A stretch of DNA of 64,000 nt from Dryocosmus kuriphilus (lineage: Eukaryota; Arthropoda; Insecta; Hymenoptera; Cynipidae): the NCBI GenBank assembly GCA_038277395.1, contig CM076193.1, forward strand, positions 77,352,198 through 77,416,197, in the 5' to 3' direction. Below are positions 20,657 through 32,030 of the stretch, one piece after another; within the stretch, counting starts at the first letter, position 1; each line of letters opens with the position of its first letter. Both the position numbers and the translations under genes were made by a program. The notes beneath the pieces are model-generated. The model searched no databases and was not told the DNA's origin. It saw nothing but the letters and a program-made list of their open reading frames with translations.

Positions 20657-23270
20657 AAAAATACTTGTATTCAATATTAAAAGCATTTTTTCTTAGCCTC
20701 TTTTAGTTGTAGTATTTTAAAGTAACGTGTGATTGAATGAATTCTTTTTTAATAAAAATTTTTGAAACCAAAAAATACTGTCCGACTGCTAGACACATGC
20801 TGTCCGACCACTAAAAGTCTTGTCCGACCACTAGTGTTTTCTCAAGCTTTACCGAAAAACATTAATTTTCTTTCAATATCGACTTTAACTAAGAAATAAA
20901 CGGCAAAAATGACTTTTAAAATACACACTGAGTCCAAACATCCGGACTTTTGTTAGAAAAAGTCAAAAAATAAGTTTGTACAACAATTTAAATATCAGAG
21001 AAACACTATTTGTCCGACCATTGGGACGTTTACCCTATCCCTGTGATCGGTACTTTCGGAGGTGCGAAACCATCATTGGTTCTTAATCTCAAAGCTGTAC
21101 CCGCGTGCCAAAAGGATGCCGAGGCACTTGCGAGATAGATGCAGAGAGCTGTCATTCTTGGGTTGCTCCGTGTCCTCAAGGCAGACGAGGGTTTCGTCTG
21201 TCCGTGATTGTAATTTCATCATACCGAGTGGCCACCCATTACACAATGATTATAATTTTTAAAAAGTAGTAATATTAGTTCCCAATAATATAAAATCACA
21301 AAGATATTAACATTTTCTAATGAGATAAGTAAGCCAAAGGACATAAATTGGTAAAAAAAGCAAAACGAAGAACAAAAAATATCATTTTGAGATAAAAAAT
21401 TATAAAAATTAAAACTAAAATTTGTTTTTCACTAGTCTTGAAGTTCAATTGATTCAAGGCATAATTTTATATAAAAATTTAATATTATGATATAATATCG
21501 CCTGTTTTTTCATCTTTGAGTTTGCCTTAAAAAAAGTTACTAAAATGATTGCTCAAAGCATCATAAGTTAGGAGAAGATCACAATTTTTGATAATTCATG
21601 AACGCTCATGGCCTAAAGTAATGTCTATCACGGAAAACGCGTTAGCGAGAAAATAACAAAACGGTTAAATATTACTAGAAATGGTCCGACTGAGCTTCGA
21701 TTTGCTACATGATTTTTTTCAGTTTCTAGTATAAATATATTCCTCAAACCATTAACATTTTTAAAAAATTGGGCTATTTTCATAGTTGCTTCTTTAGAGT
21801 ATAAGAACTAAAAAATGAAATTTCAAAGTTTGTTTCCAAATATTCCGAAAGGAAAGTAAATTTTACGTAAATACGTGTACGGTATAATTTTTATAATTTA
21901 TATAATCAAAAAAACAGAGATTAAAATTCTGTGAAAAAGACGATCGAGTACAAAAATTTGTTTAATTTTTGTTAACTTTAAAGATGTTTCAAACTTTAAA
22001 AACTTAATGAAAATGATCGGTAAATGCGTTATAACCTAGGGGCTTATCTAAACGTATGGTAATTCGTAACATCAAATAGTCACTTGTAATTTAAGCTTGA
22101 GTGCTTGTGATATAAAAATGATAACGTAACGCCAATCGCGAAGGCACGTTCGTCAAAAAAGAACAAAACGAATTTGCGCTACCACTCAGAATTTTCAGAT
22201 GGAGCAGCTCATGTTTGGCATGAATTTTTTCTGGTGTCTAGTACGATATGAATATTGAGGAACTTAATTTTTTTTTAAATTTCGGACAATCCTACTGTTC
22301 ATTGACACCATGGTGTTTAGTATTTCATGCAAAAGATGGTCTTCACATTCAAAAACAAACTTTTAAAATCAACTTAATTGTAAATGGCAAACTGATTATC
22401 TCATTTTGTTCTTTCCATTGCATTCGAAATGTGGATCACGATTTATTATTTCGTAGACACTGGTCAGTGGAGAAGATCTGATGATGAGTCGAGTGGTTTT
22501 GTCCACACTGCAAATCTCATTTCACACGCCAGTATCGGCGTGACAAAGAATAAGGCGGTAAAGCTTTAGCCAGAAAATGACGCTTATGAGTGGGAGTATT
22601 CTTCAATCCTTGTGCCATTAGGGCTGATACTATTTCGTTGACAGTAAAGAGGCATTAGCGTGGTGCAATCCCTTCTTCGCCCTTTACTGGAGCGTGTCAT
22701 ATTTCCATCTCTTACGCACTTACGTCGCCGTCGCCGTCGCGTCGGCTGCGGCTATGGATGGGGTCAACCTGCTCCCGAGAAAGAGATGATCACCCGGAGC
22801 GATGTCACCAAACCTTTCTCCCCGAACTTCTTGTTTAACAAAACACGGCATTCTTTGAATCGGGCTAACCCCTGCTACCGGCTTTCTATTGTTCTCCATT
22901 ATTGGCATCCATCGAGGCGTATACTCCTTACACCTAATCCTTTAATCTGTTGGGAAATGGAGCTGTTTGTAGCAAACAGATCGTAAACCGATATTGTCCA
23001 TTTTCTTATAACGGATGGCGAACACCCACTGAGAAACGAAAGTATTTATTTGATAAATATCAGAAGCCGGCAGTTTTAAAAGCATGATAGAGGTGATTGG
23101 GGCAGCACTGCGAAATTTACATTTATCGACCTGTAAAAATGAAAAATAAGAGATTCTGAAATGTTTGTGTTTACAAATACGCAGAATTTAATCCGATATC
23201 TTAGTATCTCGAGCTAATAATTCAACTTCTTTGACAGAAAAATAAAAATAATTCAATATTTATAAATAAT
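20657..23270. other. Gene-free region
   Basis: AT-rich DNA without recognisable genes. A CTGTCCGACCACTA phrase is repeated near 20780-20835 and 21010. A GC-richer patch at about 22660-22930, containing CGTCGCCGTCGCCGTCGCG, is open for about 100 codons on the plus strand but resembles no family I know. I see nothing else to support. Confidence 0.45.
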
Positions 23271-23273
23271 TAA

Positions 23274-23274
<1 letters not shown>

Positions 23275-23318
<44 letters not shown>
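23275..23318. repeat. (TA)n microsatellite
   Basis: About 20 uninterrupted AT/TA dinucleotides. Confidence 0.9.
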
Positions 23319-23319
<1 letters not shown>

Positions 23320-23473
23320 AAATATTGAATTTTTTAATAGAAAATCTTGATTTAGGATACAAAAATTTGCATAAAATCAATTAATGTTTAATTGATTTAA
23401 ACATTTGGAATCTGTAGTCTGTACTGATCATTATGGTAAGGGGTCACGTTGATAATTTTCCGGTTTTTTTTAC

Positions 23474-23518
23474 CCCCCCCCCCCCCCCCCTGCGTTGACA
23501 CCCGTAGACTAGCGATGT

Positions 23519-23551
<33 letters not shown>
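23474..23551. repeat. Poly-C tracts
   Basis: Two runs, about 17 C and 31 C, separated by TGCGTTGACACCCGTAGACTAGCGATGTA. They are flanked by GTCACGTTGATAA on the left and AAGTAACGTTGAC on the right. A further C tract lies at about 23950-23973 after AACGTTACTTCGTAGG, so the C tracts recur in a related context. Confidence 0.8.
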
Positions 23552-23553
<2 letters not shown>

Positions 23554-23974
23554 GTAACGTTGACTAACTTTAATTTTATAAAAAATTTTAATTTTCTATC
23601 ACACTAATTTGATATATTTAATGCATTTAATAATTGATACTTTCTTCTCTCTTTCAAGCTGTACCTATACATGTCATAGCAAAATACTACATTGTACCTA
23701 TCTCACGAACAATGTATAGTGTATACTATACATTACCGGGGCATGGCACAACGGTTTGCAGTATTGACAAACCAGGGCCAATAAGCAGGCGAAGACGAAG
23801 ATGTTTACTATATATACTCACTCGGCATTTTTAGATGTTTCGGTTGGTATAATTAACGCATCACAGCACACTTTACAGTTTATGTAAATTACTGTATATA
23901 TTAAAACAAAATTATTTTAAAAAAGAAATTTATCAACGTTACTTCGTAGGCCCCCCCCCCCCCCCCCCCCCCCG

Positions 23975-25748
23975 CGTTACCATCGACGAAGAAATTCGAG
24001 TCAGTTGAGTTTGAGGCTTATTAACTCATCCCCAAGAAATACTAGCGTAAGAAGCAAACAGACATTTGAAAGGTTGAAGTATTCTACGTGAATGAGCCCA
24101 AAACCAAGAATATAAAAAATCTTTTTTATTTTGCAGATTGAAAAATATCACAAAAAGTAAGGAATTCTGGGTACACTCAACATTGTAACAAGAGTCAAGT
24201 TTAGAGCATTATTTTGTATAGAAAAGGTAATGTGGAAAATATAAAAAAACTCATGAAGGTCCTTGAAACATTTGTGAACAAATTTCCTTGACAAATTTGA
24301 AAAATATTAATAACTTTTGGCTTAAATTACAAAAATCTACAATTATACTATTGTCCGTTCCAATTAAGATATCGGACCGATTCAGTTCCGAACGGTCACG
24401 ATTTTGAATCTAGTTATAAAAAACGTTTAATTTATGAGATGATTCGCATCAAGAGCAATCCGAATAGTATAAATAAAAAAGAGGGTATCCACTCATTAAA
24501 TTTTATATATTTTCCTATTCTCCACAAATTTAATTCTTAATTTCTCATGCACTTACACATACAGATTCTTTGATACCTATTCATTCACGCGTGCATAAGC
24601 AGTCGTGGTATACATATTACACATTACTTGTACTTATCATCATTCGCTCAGTCGTAGTTGTATCGTCTTTACGCAATGTAATATTTATTATGCCATTCGG
24701 CGCTTGACTCATTGAATTTATCAATGTAAAAATCTGGACCATATTAGTAATTAATATTTTTTTAAATTTTATTGTCACTTTTAATACCTTTGTGATGTGA
24801 GAAAAAAAATGTTAATGTTAATTTTTGGTGTTTAATAAAAAATTTTAGCGTGATGAGGTCAGCGAACCAAGCTGGCGAAACGTCGAACAATTAACTGACG
24901 CGTTATTATTTACCCCCAATTGGCCAAAAAAAACTCTGGACTACGACTATCATTATATAATTATTATAATAATTATCTTATTAATTTAATTAATAATCAT
25001 TATAATGTAAAATTATATAAATACAAAACATTTAAAACCCAATATTTAAAAATAACATTAGTTGCAAATTGTTAATTTAACCAATTTTTTCAGTGTGCAA
25101 TACGAACCTCGGGAAATAAGTTGAAAGGATACGTTACTGTTCGCAGGATCTTCAGAAGCACGTGCTGAAAAGTAGGCGAGCCATCCGCAGTAAAAAAAAG
25201 GCACCCCGCTGGTTCTTAAAAAAAACTCTTTTTCTAACAGAGAAAACTGTTTTAAAATATCGCGTTTTGCACCAAGAAAAAAAACAGTCGCATATTTTTT
25301 GGAAACTGTAAATAATTACAGAGCTTTGTCGTGACCGTTCGGAACTTGAATCGGTCCGATATCTTAATTAGAACGGACAATAGTATGGTTGTATATTTTT
25401 GTAATTTAAACCAAAAGTTATTAATATTTTTCAAATTTGTCAACGGAAATTTGTTCACAAATGTTTCAAGGACCTTCATGAATTTTTATATATTCTTCCC
25501 ATTGCCTCTTCTATACAAAATAGTGCTCTAAACTTGACTCTTGTTACAGTGTACCCAGATTTACTTACTTTTTGTGAAATTTTTCAATCTATAAAATACA
25601 AAAAAATTTTATATTCTTGGTTTTTCGCTCATTTACGTAGAACACTTCAACCTTTCAAATGGCTGCTTGCTTATTGTGCTAGCATTTCTTGGGGCTGAGT
25701 TAATAAGCCTCAAACCCAACTGACTCGAATTTCTTCGTCGATAGTAAT
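23975..25748. mobile_element. Foldback element with long inverted arms (about 1.8 kb)
   Basis: 23975-24410 is repeated in reverse complement at 25325-25748. Outer ends read CATCGACGAAGAAATTCGAGTCAG and inner ends are near CGGTCACG and CGTGACCGTTCGG. The arms are roughly 430 bp with scattered small differences. The 0.9-kb centre contains GGCGAAACGTCGAACAATTAACTGACG and a palindromic AT tract (24945-25015). There is no transposase and no clear target duplication. Confidence 0.75.
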
Positions 25749-25872
25749 TAATATTGTTTCACTTATTAACTTTGTTTCACAATTCTAACATTGATCAGAT
25801 CAAGATTCGCGGAATCGCCACCAAATAAAAAAAAAAACAGTGAATATATTTTCTCAAAATATCACTAGTTAT

Positions 25873-25874
<2 letters not shown>

Positions 25875-25921
<47 letters not shown>

Positions 25922-26596
25922 ATATACATCCCTTGTGTGCGCACCTAACTTTACCTACGTTGTCGGGCACCCGGGATACCCGGGTATCCACCCAGGTGGA
26001 TATTGTTCATGGATATTGTTATATGGTTTTTTTACCACGTTACCTCTTGCCAAACACTTGCTTTCATGGAATTTAACTATAGTTGGAACTTTGAGGAAGA
26101 ATAAGCCTTATATTACCAGTGTGATGGCCCCAAATAAATCGAGAGAATTACATTCTACCATGTTTGGATTCCATGCTGCTGCGAATGCAAACTGCCTATC
26201 TGCGACGAAAATTCAGAATCTTTTTCTAAATGCCATGCATGTAATAAATAAACGTTTTTTTTTTTTTTTTCAAAATAATTTTCTTTTTCTTTATTTCGCA
26301 AAATATTTTACGTGCATGAACCAAATAAATGGATTATATGTAAGACTAATTATACAGATAGAATTTAAACTTTTCATGGTGGGCACCCGGGTACCCGGGT
26401 GGCCCTCAGACGTATGTATACTTTGAATTCGATTATTTTTGTTTAAAAAAATTCTAAAGAGTTTCTAAAGGTACTATTTGCTTAACATTGAGTTAAACAA
26501 CGAATATTCAGAGGCTCGAAGCAAATTTGTAATTTTTATTCCAGTTACATGCAAACAAGTACCGTGGTGGGCACCTTGGTACCCGGGTGGACACAC

Positions 26597-26640
<44 letters not shown>
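25875..26640. mobile_element. Inverted-repeat element inside a (TA)n microsatellite
   Basis: CCCTTGTGTGCGCACC at 25929 and GGTGGACACACAAGGG ending at about 26602 are inverted ends. On both outer sides lie (TA)n tracts (about 25876-25926 and 26603-26636), as expected for insertion into a TA microsatellite. The interior of about 650 bp carries several palindromic CACCCGGGTACCCGGGTGG-type boxes (about 25968-25998, 26382-26403 and 26573-26590). Open frames in it have no recognisable homology and appear accidental. Confidence 0.65.
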
Positions 26641-26641
<1 letters not shown>

Positions 26642-27245
26642 TTAATAATTTAATATCTCAGCCAATTCTTTACCAATCTGCATCAAACATTTTCAAATCA
26701 ACAAAAATTCATTTGAAACTGACTTTTGCTAACATATATTATTCATATTTTGTAAACTGAACCAACTGAACTTAAGATTTTGAATAATTCATCCAACCTG
26801 GAGCCTATACACTATTGAATCTAATGGTACAAAAATTTAATCATAAGTTTATTGGATGAAACCTTAGGGACTTTTTTTAAATTTGATTAATCGATTATTT
26901 TTTAAGCGAATGCTATTTATATAGAAAAGATTCGATTTTTTAATAATTCAGCCAACCTGGAGCCTACGCTTTTGAACCGACTTGTACAAAAATTTAAACA
27001 TAAGATTGTTGGAAAAAACCCCTAAAACCGTTTTTTTTAAATTTTGATTAATCGATTATTTCTCAAAATTTCTCTCCTTATATGGACAAAATTTATTCTT
27101 TTTAAATTCAGCCAACCTGGAGCCTACGCTATTGAACACAAATAAAATACAAACATATAAACATACGGTTGTTGGATGAAGCCCTACGGACGTTTCCTTA
27201 CAAATTTTGATTAATCGAATGCACTAGTTAATAAAGAACAACTGA
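26640..27245 (+). repeat. Satellite array, unit about 160 bp (left part)
   Basis: The phrase CCAACCTGGAGCCTA(C/T) starts at about 26793, 26952 and 27112, i.e. every 159-160 bp. Each copy is followed by TTGAA......GTACAAAAATTTAA.CATAAG.TT.TTGGA.GAAACC and by a TTTTGATTAATCGATTATTT segment. A more diverged copy starts near 26655. The same array resumes in the same orientation at 31560. Confidence 0.75.
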
Positions 27246-27670
27246 TTCTGATAGGTTTTTTGACATAGAATCTGAATCCAGAAACAAAAATAGTGAATTG
27301 GCTCTAGTTTTTTTAAACAAAACGGGGTCGAAGATGCCAAGTAACGTAATATAATAACAAATATTATGAGAAAAATTGGATAAAGTTCCGAATAGCGGAT
27401 ACCTCCGATTTATTTGAAACTATATACACTTATGTATTTTGACTCGCTGATTACGAAAATCATAGTGAAAATTGGCGACTAGGCCATTTTCATGGTGAAA
27501 ACCATAAAAAACACCATAAAACCACGTTTTTTTTGCGTTTATCTCAGTAAATATACAAAATATAAAAAAATCTTTCAAACAAAAGTTGTAGCCAGCATAA
27601 AAATACATCTTTTATGTTTTATATACTTTTTATCTTAAACCATTATTGTTCAAGATAATGAGGATTGCGC

Positions 27671-27942
27671 TTCCGTAACCAGTCAGTGCATGTGTAGCCC
27701 CCCCACCTCAACCTTGGAAAAGGGATCGAGCGTGACCGAACACATTTTCGTAACCAGTCAGTGCATACGTAGCCCCCCCCCCCCCCCCCCCTTGAAAAGT
27801 GGTCGAGCGTTACTGAACGCATTTCCGTAACCAGTCAGTGCATGTGCCCCCCCCCCCCCCTACTCTGGAAAGGAGGCAGAGGGTGGCTGAATGCATAGAA
27901 AAAATCACAAAAAATACTAAAAATGTTTAGCGGTACGACTTA
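27671..27942 (+). repeat. E1 minisatellite, left part (about 77-bp units)
   Basis: About three units, each with GTAACCAGTCAGTGCAT.(T/C)GTAGCCCCCCC, then TTGGAAAAGGGATCGAGCGTGACCGAA. Expanded C runs occur at about 27771-27791 and 27847-27860. Aligned by eye, these correspond to the units at 29237-29590 (GGAAAGGGGGTCGTGTGTGACC...CCCGCCCCCAC). The mariner therefore interrupts one array. Confidence 0.65.
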
Positions 27943-29234
27943 ACACATCACTCAATAAGTCCGTAGGATGACACATAGATGGCGTTGCTATGTAATAGTC
28001 CATATGATTTGTAGGAAGTACCAACCTTAGAAAGATATCTGTCAAAATTTCATGACAATCCGACGATTAGTTTACAAGTTACAGAGGTTAAAGTGACGTT
28101 ACTTTTGAGTTTTTCAAAAAAATGAATTCAAAGCAATTTCGTGTGTTGATTTATCATTGCTTTTTGATGGGGTAAAAATACCATCACAGCCAAAGCATGG
28201 CTTGATAAGTGTTATCCGGACTCTGCCCCATCGATGCAAACGGTGGAGAAGTGGTTTGCTGATTTTAAACGTGGCCGTACAGACACTGGCGATGCTGAAC
28301 GCTCTGGAAGGCCAATTGAGGTGGTTACACCGGAAAACATCAAAAAAGTCCACCGAATCGTTTTGGAAAACCGAAAAGTGAAATTGCGTGAGATTGCCGA
28401 CACCTTGAAGATATCAGAAGGCAGTGTGCACACTATTTTGCATGAACATTTGTCCATGAGAAAGCTGTTCTCAAAGTGGGTGCCGCGTTTGCTCACAGTG
28501 GACCAAAAACAACAACGTGTCGATGATTCTGAGAGCTGTTTGGAGCTGTTCAACCGGAATAAAAAGGACTTTTTGCGTCGGTATGTGACAATGGATGAAA
28601 CATGGATCCACCACCACACTCCAGAGTCAAATCGGCAGTCAGCTGAGTGGACTGCAGCCGGAGAACCACGTCCAAAGCGGCCAAAATCGCAAAAGTCGGC
28701 TGGTAAGGTTATGGCGTCTGTATTTTGGGATGCGCACGGAATTTTGTACATCGACTATCTTGAGAAAGGAAAAAGAATCAACAGCGAATACTACATGACA
28801 CTATTAGTGCGTTTGAAGGAAGAAATTGCCAAAAAACGGCCACACATGAAGAAGAAAAAAATTCTCTTTCACCAAGACAATGCACCATGTCACAAGTCGA
28901 TCGCAACGATGGCCAAATTGCGCGAATTGGGCTTCGAATTGCTTCCGCACCCACCGTATTCTCCAGATTTGGCCCCCAGCGACTACTACCTGTTCGCAGA
29001 TCTGAAAAAAATGCTCGCCGGAAAGAAATTTGGCTCGAACGAAGAGGTGATCGCTGAAACTGAAGCTTAAATGAGGCCAAAGTCGAATCGTTCTACAAAA
29101 AAGGTGTCGAAATGCTAGAGCGGCGTTGGACTGATTGTATCACTCTTGAAGGAATGTATGTTGATGAATAAGATCGAATTTTGCCGAAAAAATGTGTTTT
29201 TCTTAGTTATCCTACGGACTTATTGAGTGATTGT
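27943..29234 (+). mobile_element. mariner (Tc1/mariner) DNA transposon, 1.29 kb
   Basis: Inverted ends ACACATCACTCAATAAGTCC (left) and ACAATCACTCAATAAGTCC (right, minus strand) differ by one indel and are flanked by TA dinucleotides at 27941-27942 and 29235-29236, the mariner target duplication. The size and single transposase gene are typical. It is inserted in the E1 minisatellite. Confidence 0.93.
28123..29171 (+). pseudogene. mariner transposase with two frameshifts
   Basis: Cut-and-paste DDD transposase. The start is at the ATG 28123 (MNSKQFRVLIYHCFLMG). One extra base near 28171 then shifts the frame, and the main body runs from about 28180 to 29070. It contains the helix-turn-helix region (KVKLREIADTLKISEGSVHTIL), the WVPRLLT linker motif, and the catalytic Asp residues in TMDETW, HQDNAPCH and YSPDLAPSDYYLF. 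The last two are separated by the D34D spacing of mariner. A one-base loss near 29068 puts the last 33 or so codons (KGVEMLERRWTDCI) out of frame. The catalytic core is intact; the gene is dead from only two single-base indels, so the copy is fairly young. Confidence 0.93.
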
Positions 29235-29236
29235 TA

Positions 29237-29590
29237 AATTGTATGAAAGGTTGTGTAGGACCTTAGTTATTTTTTGTGCCCTATCACAGGGGTGCCTTCC
29301 CGCCCCCACAACACCTAGGAAAGGGGGTCGTGTGTGACCTAAGTTATTTATGTGACCTGTTGCAGGGGTGCCTTCCCGCCCCCACAATACCTGGGAAAGG
29401 GGGTTGTGTGAAACCTTAGTTATTTTTTGTGCCCTATCACAGGGATGCCTTCCCGCCCCCACAACACCTGGGAAAGGGGGTCGTGTGTGACCTAAGTTAT
29501 TTATGTGACCTGTTGCAGGGGTGCCTTCCCGCCCCCACAACACCTGGGAAAGGGGGTTGTGTGAGACCTTAGTTATTTTTTGTTCGAGCA
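29237..29590 (+). repeat. E1 minisatellite, right part, with A-B-A-B order
   Basis: Four units of about 77 bp carry GGTGCCTTCCCGCCCCCACAA(C/T)ACCT.GGAAAGGGGGT(C/T)GTGTG, at about 29290, 29368, 29445 and 29523. Spacers alternate between TTAGTTATTTTTTGTGCCCTATCACAGGG and TAAGTTATTTATGTGACCTGTTGCAGGGG. This gives a higher-order period of about 154 bp. Confidence 0.85.
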
Positions 29591-29830
29591 ACATTATTTA
29601 TTACACTTTTTACCGTTTTTCATCTCACATCTGGGCGTGGATTAGCTCTCTACTCTTTATTTTCCCCCTCTCTCTCTCGCACGCTCGATTGTCTTCATCA
29701 CACACGTCGGTGCTGGAATAATCGAGTCTGAACGTGCCACGGAGCAAGTCCCGCGTGAGTCGCTCTGTCTCTCTCTTAACTCTTGCTATTTAAATTAAGC
29801 TTTTTCGCTGTTATTGGTAAGTTGTTAAAA

Positions 29831-30694
29831 ATGAATCAGATTCATAACATATTCACTTTGAGCTCTATTTTCCAAGATCGCGAAAAAACCCTTCAGTGGT
29901 TACGCGATATCGAACTCATTCCAAGCACAAGATATTGCATTAAACATAAAAAGAACATGACCCTACACGAATCAGTATTTACCTGTGGTCAATTTAAATG
30001 CCAAAAAAAGGACAAATACTCTCATAATGCTACTGTAGCGGAAAATACGTGGTTTGAGCAATCTCACATTTCAGCAGCAGCCTGCATGTTAATTACATAC
30101 AGCTTTGCTGTTAATTTAACCTTTGAACAAACCATTCGCGAAAACAGTATAATTGAAGGTCAGCAGGTGTCCAGGGAAAGTGTTGCCGATCGCTTTTCCT
30201 TTTGTCGAGAAGTTTGTATGGTTGCTCTTGACCAACAGTTTGAAAATGAAGGTAAAATAGGAGGCGTGGGGGAAATTGTAGAAATCGATGAGTGTAAAAT
30301 AGGACGTCGAAAGTACGAAAGAGGACGTGTGGTGGAAGGCTCTTGGATCTTGGGAATGATTCACAGGGGGCATCCTGAGAATTATCGATTGTAAATTTGC
30401 CCTGATAACAAAAGAGATGAAACATCCTTACTCTCTTTGATCCAGAAGCATATAGCAATTGGCACAGAAATCCAAACAGACTGCTGGAAAGGCTACTTAA
30501 ATCTGAAAGCTCATGGTTATGTCCACAAAACTGTGAATCATTCTCAAGAGTTTGTGAATCAGGAAACTGGAGCGCACACACAAAATATAGAATCGTCCTG
30601 GCGTTGGATGCGACGCTCCCTATCACGGGGTGGAGTTCACAAAAACAACTTAGCAGACCATCTTTGCGAATTTTTTTGTGGCGGCGTCTGGTAA
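29831..30694 (+). pseudogene. ISXO2/Merlin-like DDE transposase with one nonsense codon
   Basis: A 287-codon gene from ATG 29831 (AAAAATGA context) to TAA 30692-30694, broken only by TAA at 30392-30394. The N-terminal third has YCIKHKKNMTL and CGQFKCQKKDK (a Cys/His finger-like region) and a helical region VSRESVADRFSFCREVC. The catalytic core follows: first acidic residue in VEIDECKIGRRKYERGR, second in IQTDCWKGY, third in TGAHTQNIESSWRWMRRSL. This is the ISXO2-like core of the Merlin/IS1016 group, which moves by cut-and-paste. About 180 bp of GC-richer DNA with TCTCTCTC tracts precede it and may hold the promoter. The NHSQEFVNQETGAH block is typical of animal members. Confidence 0.85.
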
Positions 30695-31019
30695 GAAAAC
30701 TAAACGCAGATCCCTTTTCTCAGTTGATCACTGACATAAAAATTTGCTATCCTGGCAAAGGAAACTAATTTTTTACGTTCTTTTTTCGTTAAACGTTACT
30801 TTTTCTTACTTCTTCTTTCTTTTACTTAAGCGTTACTTTTCAAAAAATTAAATTTAAAAAAATGCAAAAAATAAACTAAAATACAAAAAGCAAAAAAAAA
30901 ACATGCACTTTAAAGACCAAGCTCCAACCTTCCCGTGGTAAAGTGCGTAAGTAGGCAATGCCGAAACTAATGGAGTCTTGTCAAAATGTACTTGTTGGAA
31001 CATTATCCCATTTTTCTCG
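30695..31019. other. Non-coding 3' flank of the E1 transposase
   Basis: T-rich then A-rich low-complexity DNA, with a GC-richer patch at about 30920-30975 (CCAACCTTCCCGTGGTAAAG). No gene seen. Confidence 0.5.
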
Positions 31020-31559
31020 GAAAATAATGGCTTAAGAGAAAAAGTATATAAAACATAAAAGATGTATTTTTATGCTGGCTACAACTTTTGTTTAAAAGGT
31101 TTTTATATATTTTGTATATTTACTGAGATAAACATAAAAAACCATCAATTTTATGGGTTTTTTTATGGTTTTCACCATGAAAATAGCCTAGTCGCCAATT
31201 TTCACTATGATTTTCGTAATCAGCGCGTCAAAATACGTAAGTATACGTAGTTTCAAAGAAATCGGAGGTATCCGCTATTCGGAACTGCACCCGAAAAATT
31301 GATTTCAATATTTTAAATCAATTTTTCTCATAATATTTATTACGTTTGCTTAAAATTAAAAAGTTTGAGCATTAATTTAAGTCCTGTGCAAAGTATCTAA
31401 CGCATCGGGTTCTTTCGATATGCATTTTTAAAAATTTCTAAAGACATTTTTTGGCACTTTTGACCCCGTTTTACTAAAAAGCTAAAGCCAATTTACTATT
31501 TTCCTTTTCAGATTCTGAATCCACAGGAAAAAACTATTGAAATTAGTTATAATAATTGG

Positions 31560-32030
31560 TTCGGCAATCTAAAATCTATCAAGTTTGGTAAACATATGCT
31601 ATTTTTTATGATTTTACTATTTATATAGAAAAAATTCGGTTTTTTAATTATTCAGAAAACCTCACTATACGCTACTACTAAACCACTTGATACAAAAATT
31701 TAAGCATAAGTTTGATGGATGAATCCTTCGGGTTGTTTTTTTCTTGAAATCTCGATTAATCGATTATTTCTAATAAATTTTCTATTTTTTTTATATAGAA
31801 AAAATTTATTCTTTTTAAATTCAACCAATCTGGAGCCTACGCTATTGAACCGATGGTTACAGAAATGTATACATAAATCTGTTGGATGAAACTCTAGGAA
31901 CTCTTTCTTTTATATTTCTATTAATCAATTATTTTTTAAAATTTTGCTGTTTGTATGAAAAAAATTCAGTTTTCTATTAAGTCCGTCGATCTGTAGCCTA
32001 TACTGAGAAAAATTGATACTGAATTTAAAG
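31560..32030 (+). repeat. Satellite array, unit about 160 bp (right part)
   Basis: Diverged units begin at about 31651, 31821 and 31981. The middle one keeps TCAACCAATCTGGAGCCTACGCTATTGAACCGATGG and matches the left array (26640-27245) in the same orientation. Confidence 0.7.

Larger units (their letters stand above)
27250..31550. mobile_element. Composite inverted-arm element E1 with ISXO2/Merlin-like transposase
   Basis: Arms 27250-27670 and about 31020-31550 are inverted copies, with landmarks AGTTCCGAATAGCGGATACCTCC, ATTTTCATGGTGAAAACCATAAA and AAACGGGGTC(G/A)AA(G/A)(A/G)TGCCA. They enclose a minisatellite (27671-27942 and 29237-29590) and an ISXO2-type transposase gene (29831-30694). 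A mariner (27943-29234) splits the minisatellite. On both outer sides the 160-bp satellite runs in the same orientation, so E1 sits inside that array. Exact ends and a target duplication are not visible. The link between arms and transposase is inferred from position. Confidence 0.65.

Noticed and set aside
22660..22986. 108-codon plus-strand frame in a GC-richer patch
   Set aside because: No motif, no partner exons and no family resemblance; the reverse strand is equally open.
25935..26426. 163-codon plus-strand frame
   Set aside because: Covers the palindromic CACCCGGGT boxes and the end of a (TA)n tract; composition is low-complexity and no domain is recognisable.
28212..28751. 179-codon minus-strand frame
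   Set aside because: Antisense shadow of the mariner transposase.
29237..29590. Possible CRISPR-like array
   Set aside because: Units are direct tandem copies without unique spacers, and the genome is eukaryotic; it is a minisatellite.
30111..30626. 171-codon minus-strand frame
   Set aside because: Antisense shadow of the ISXO2/Merlin-like transposase.
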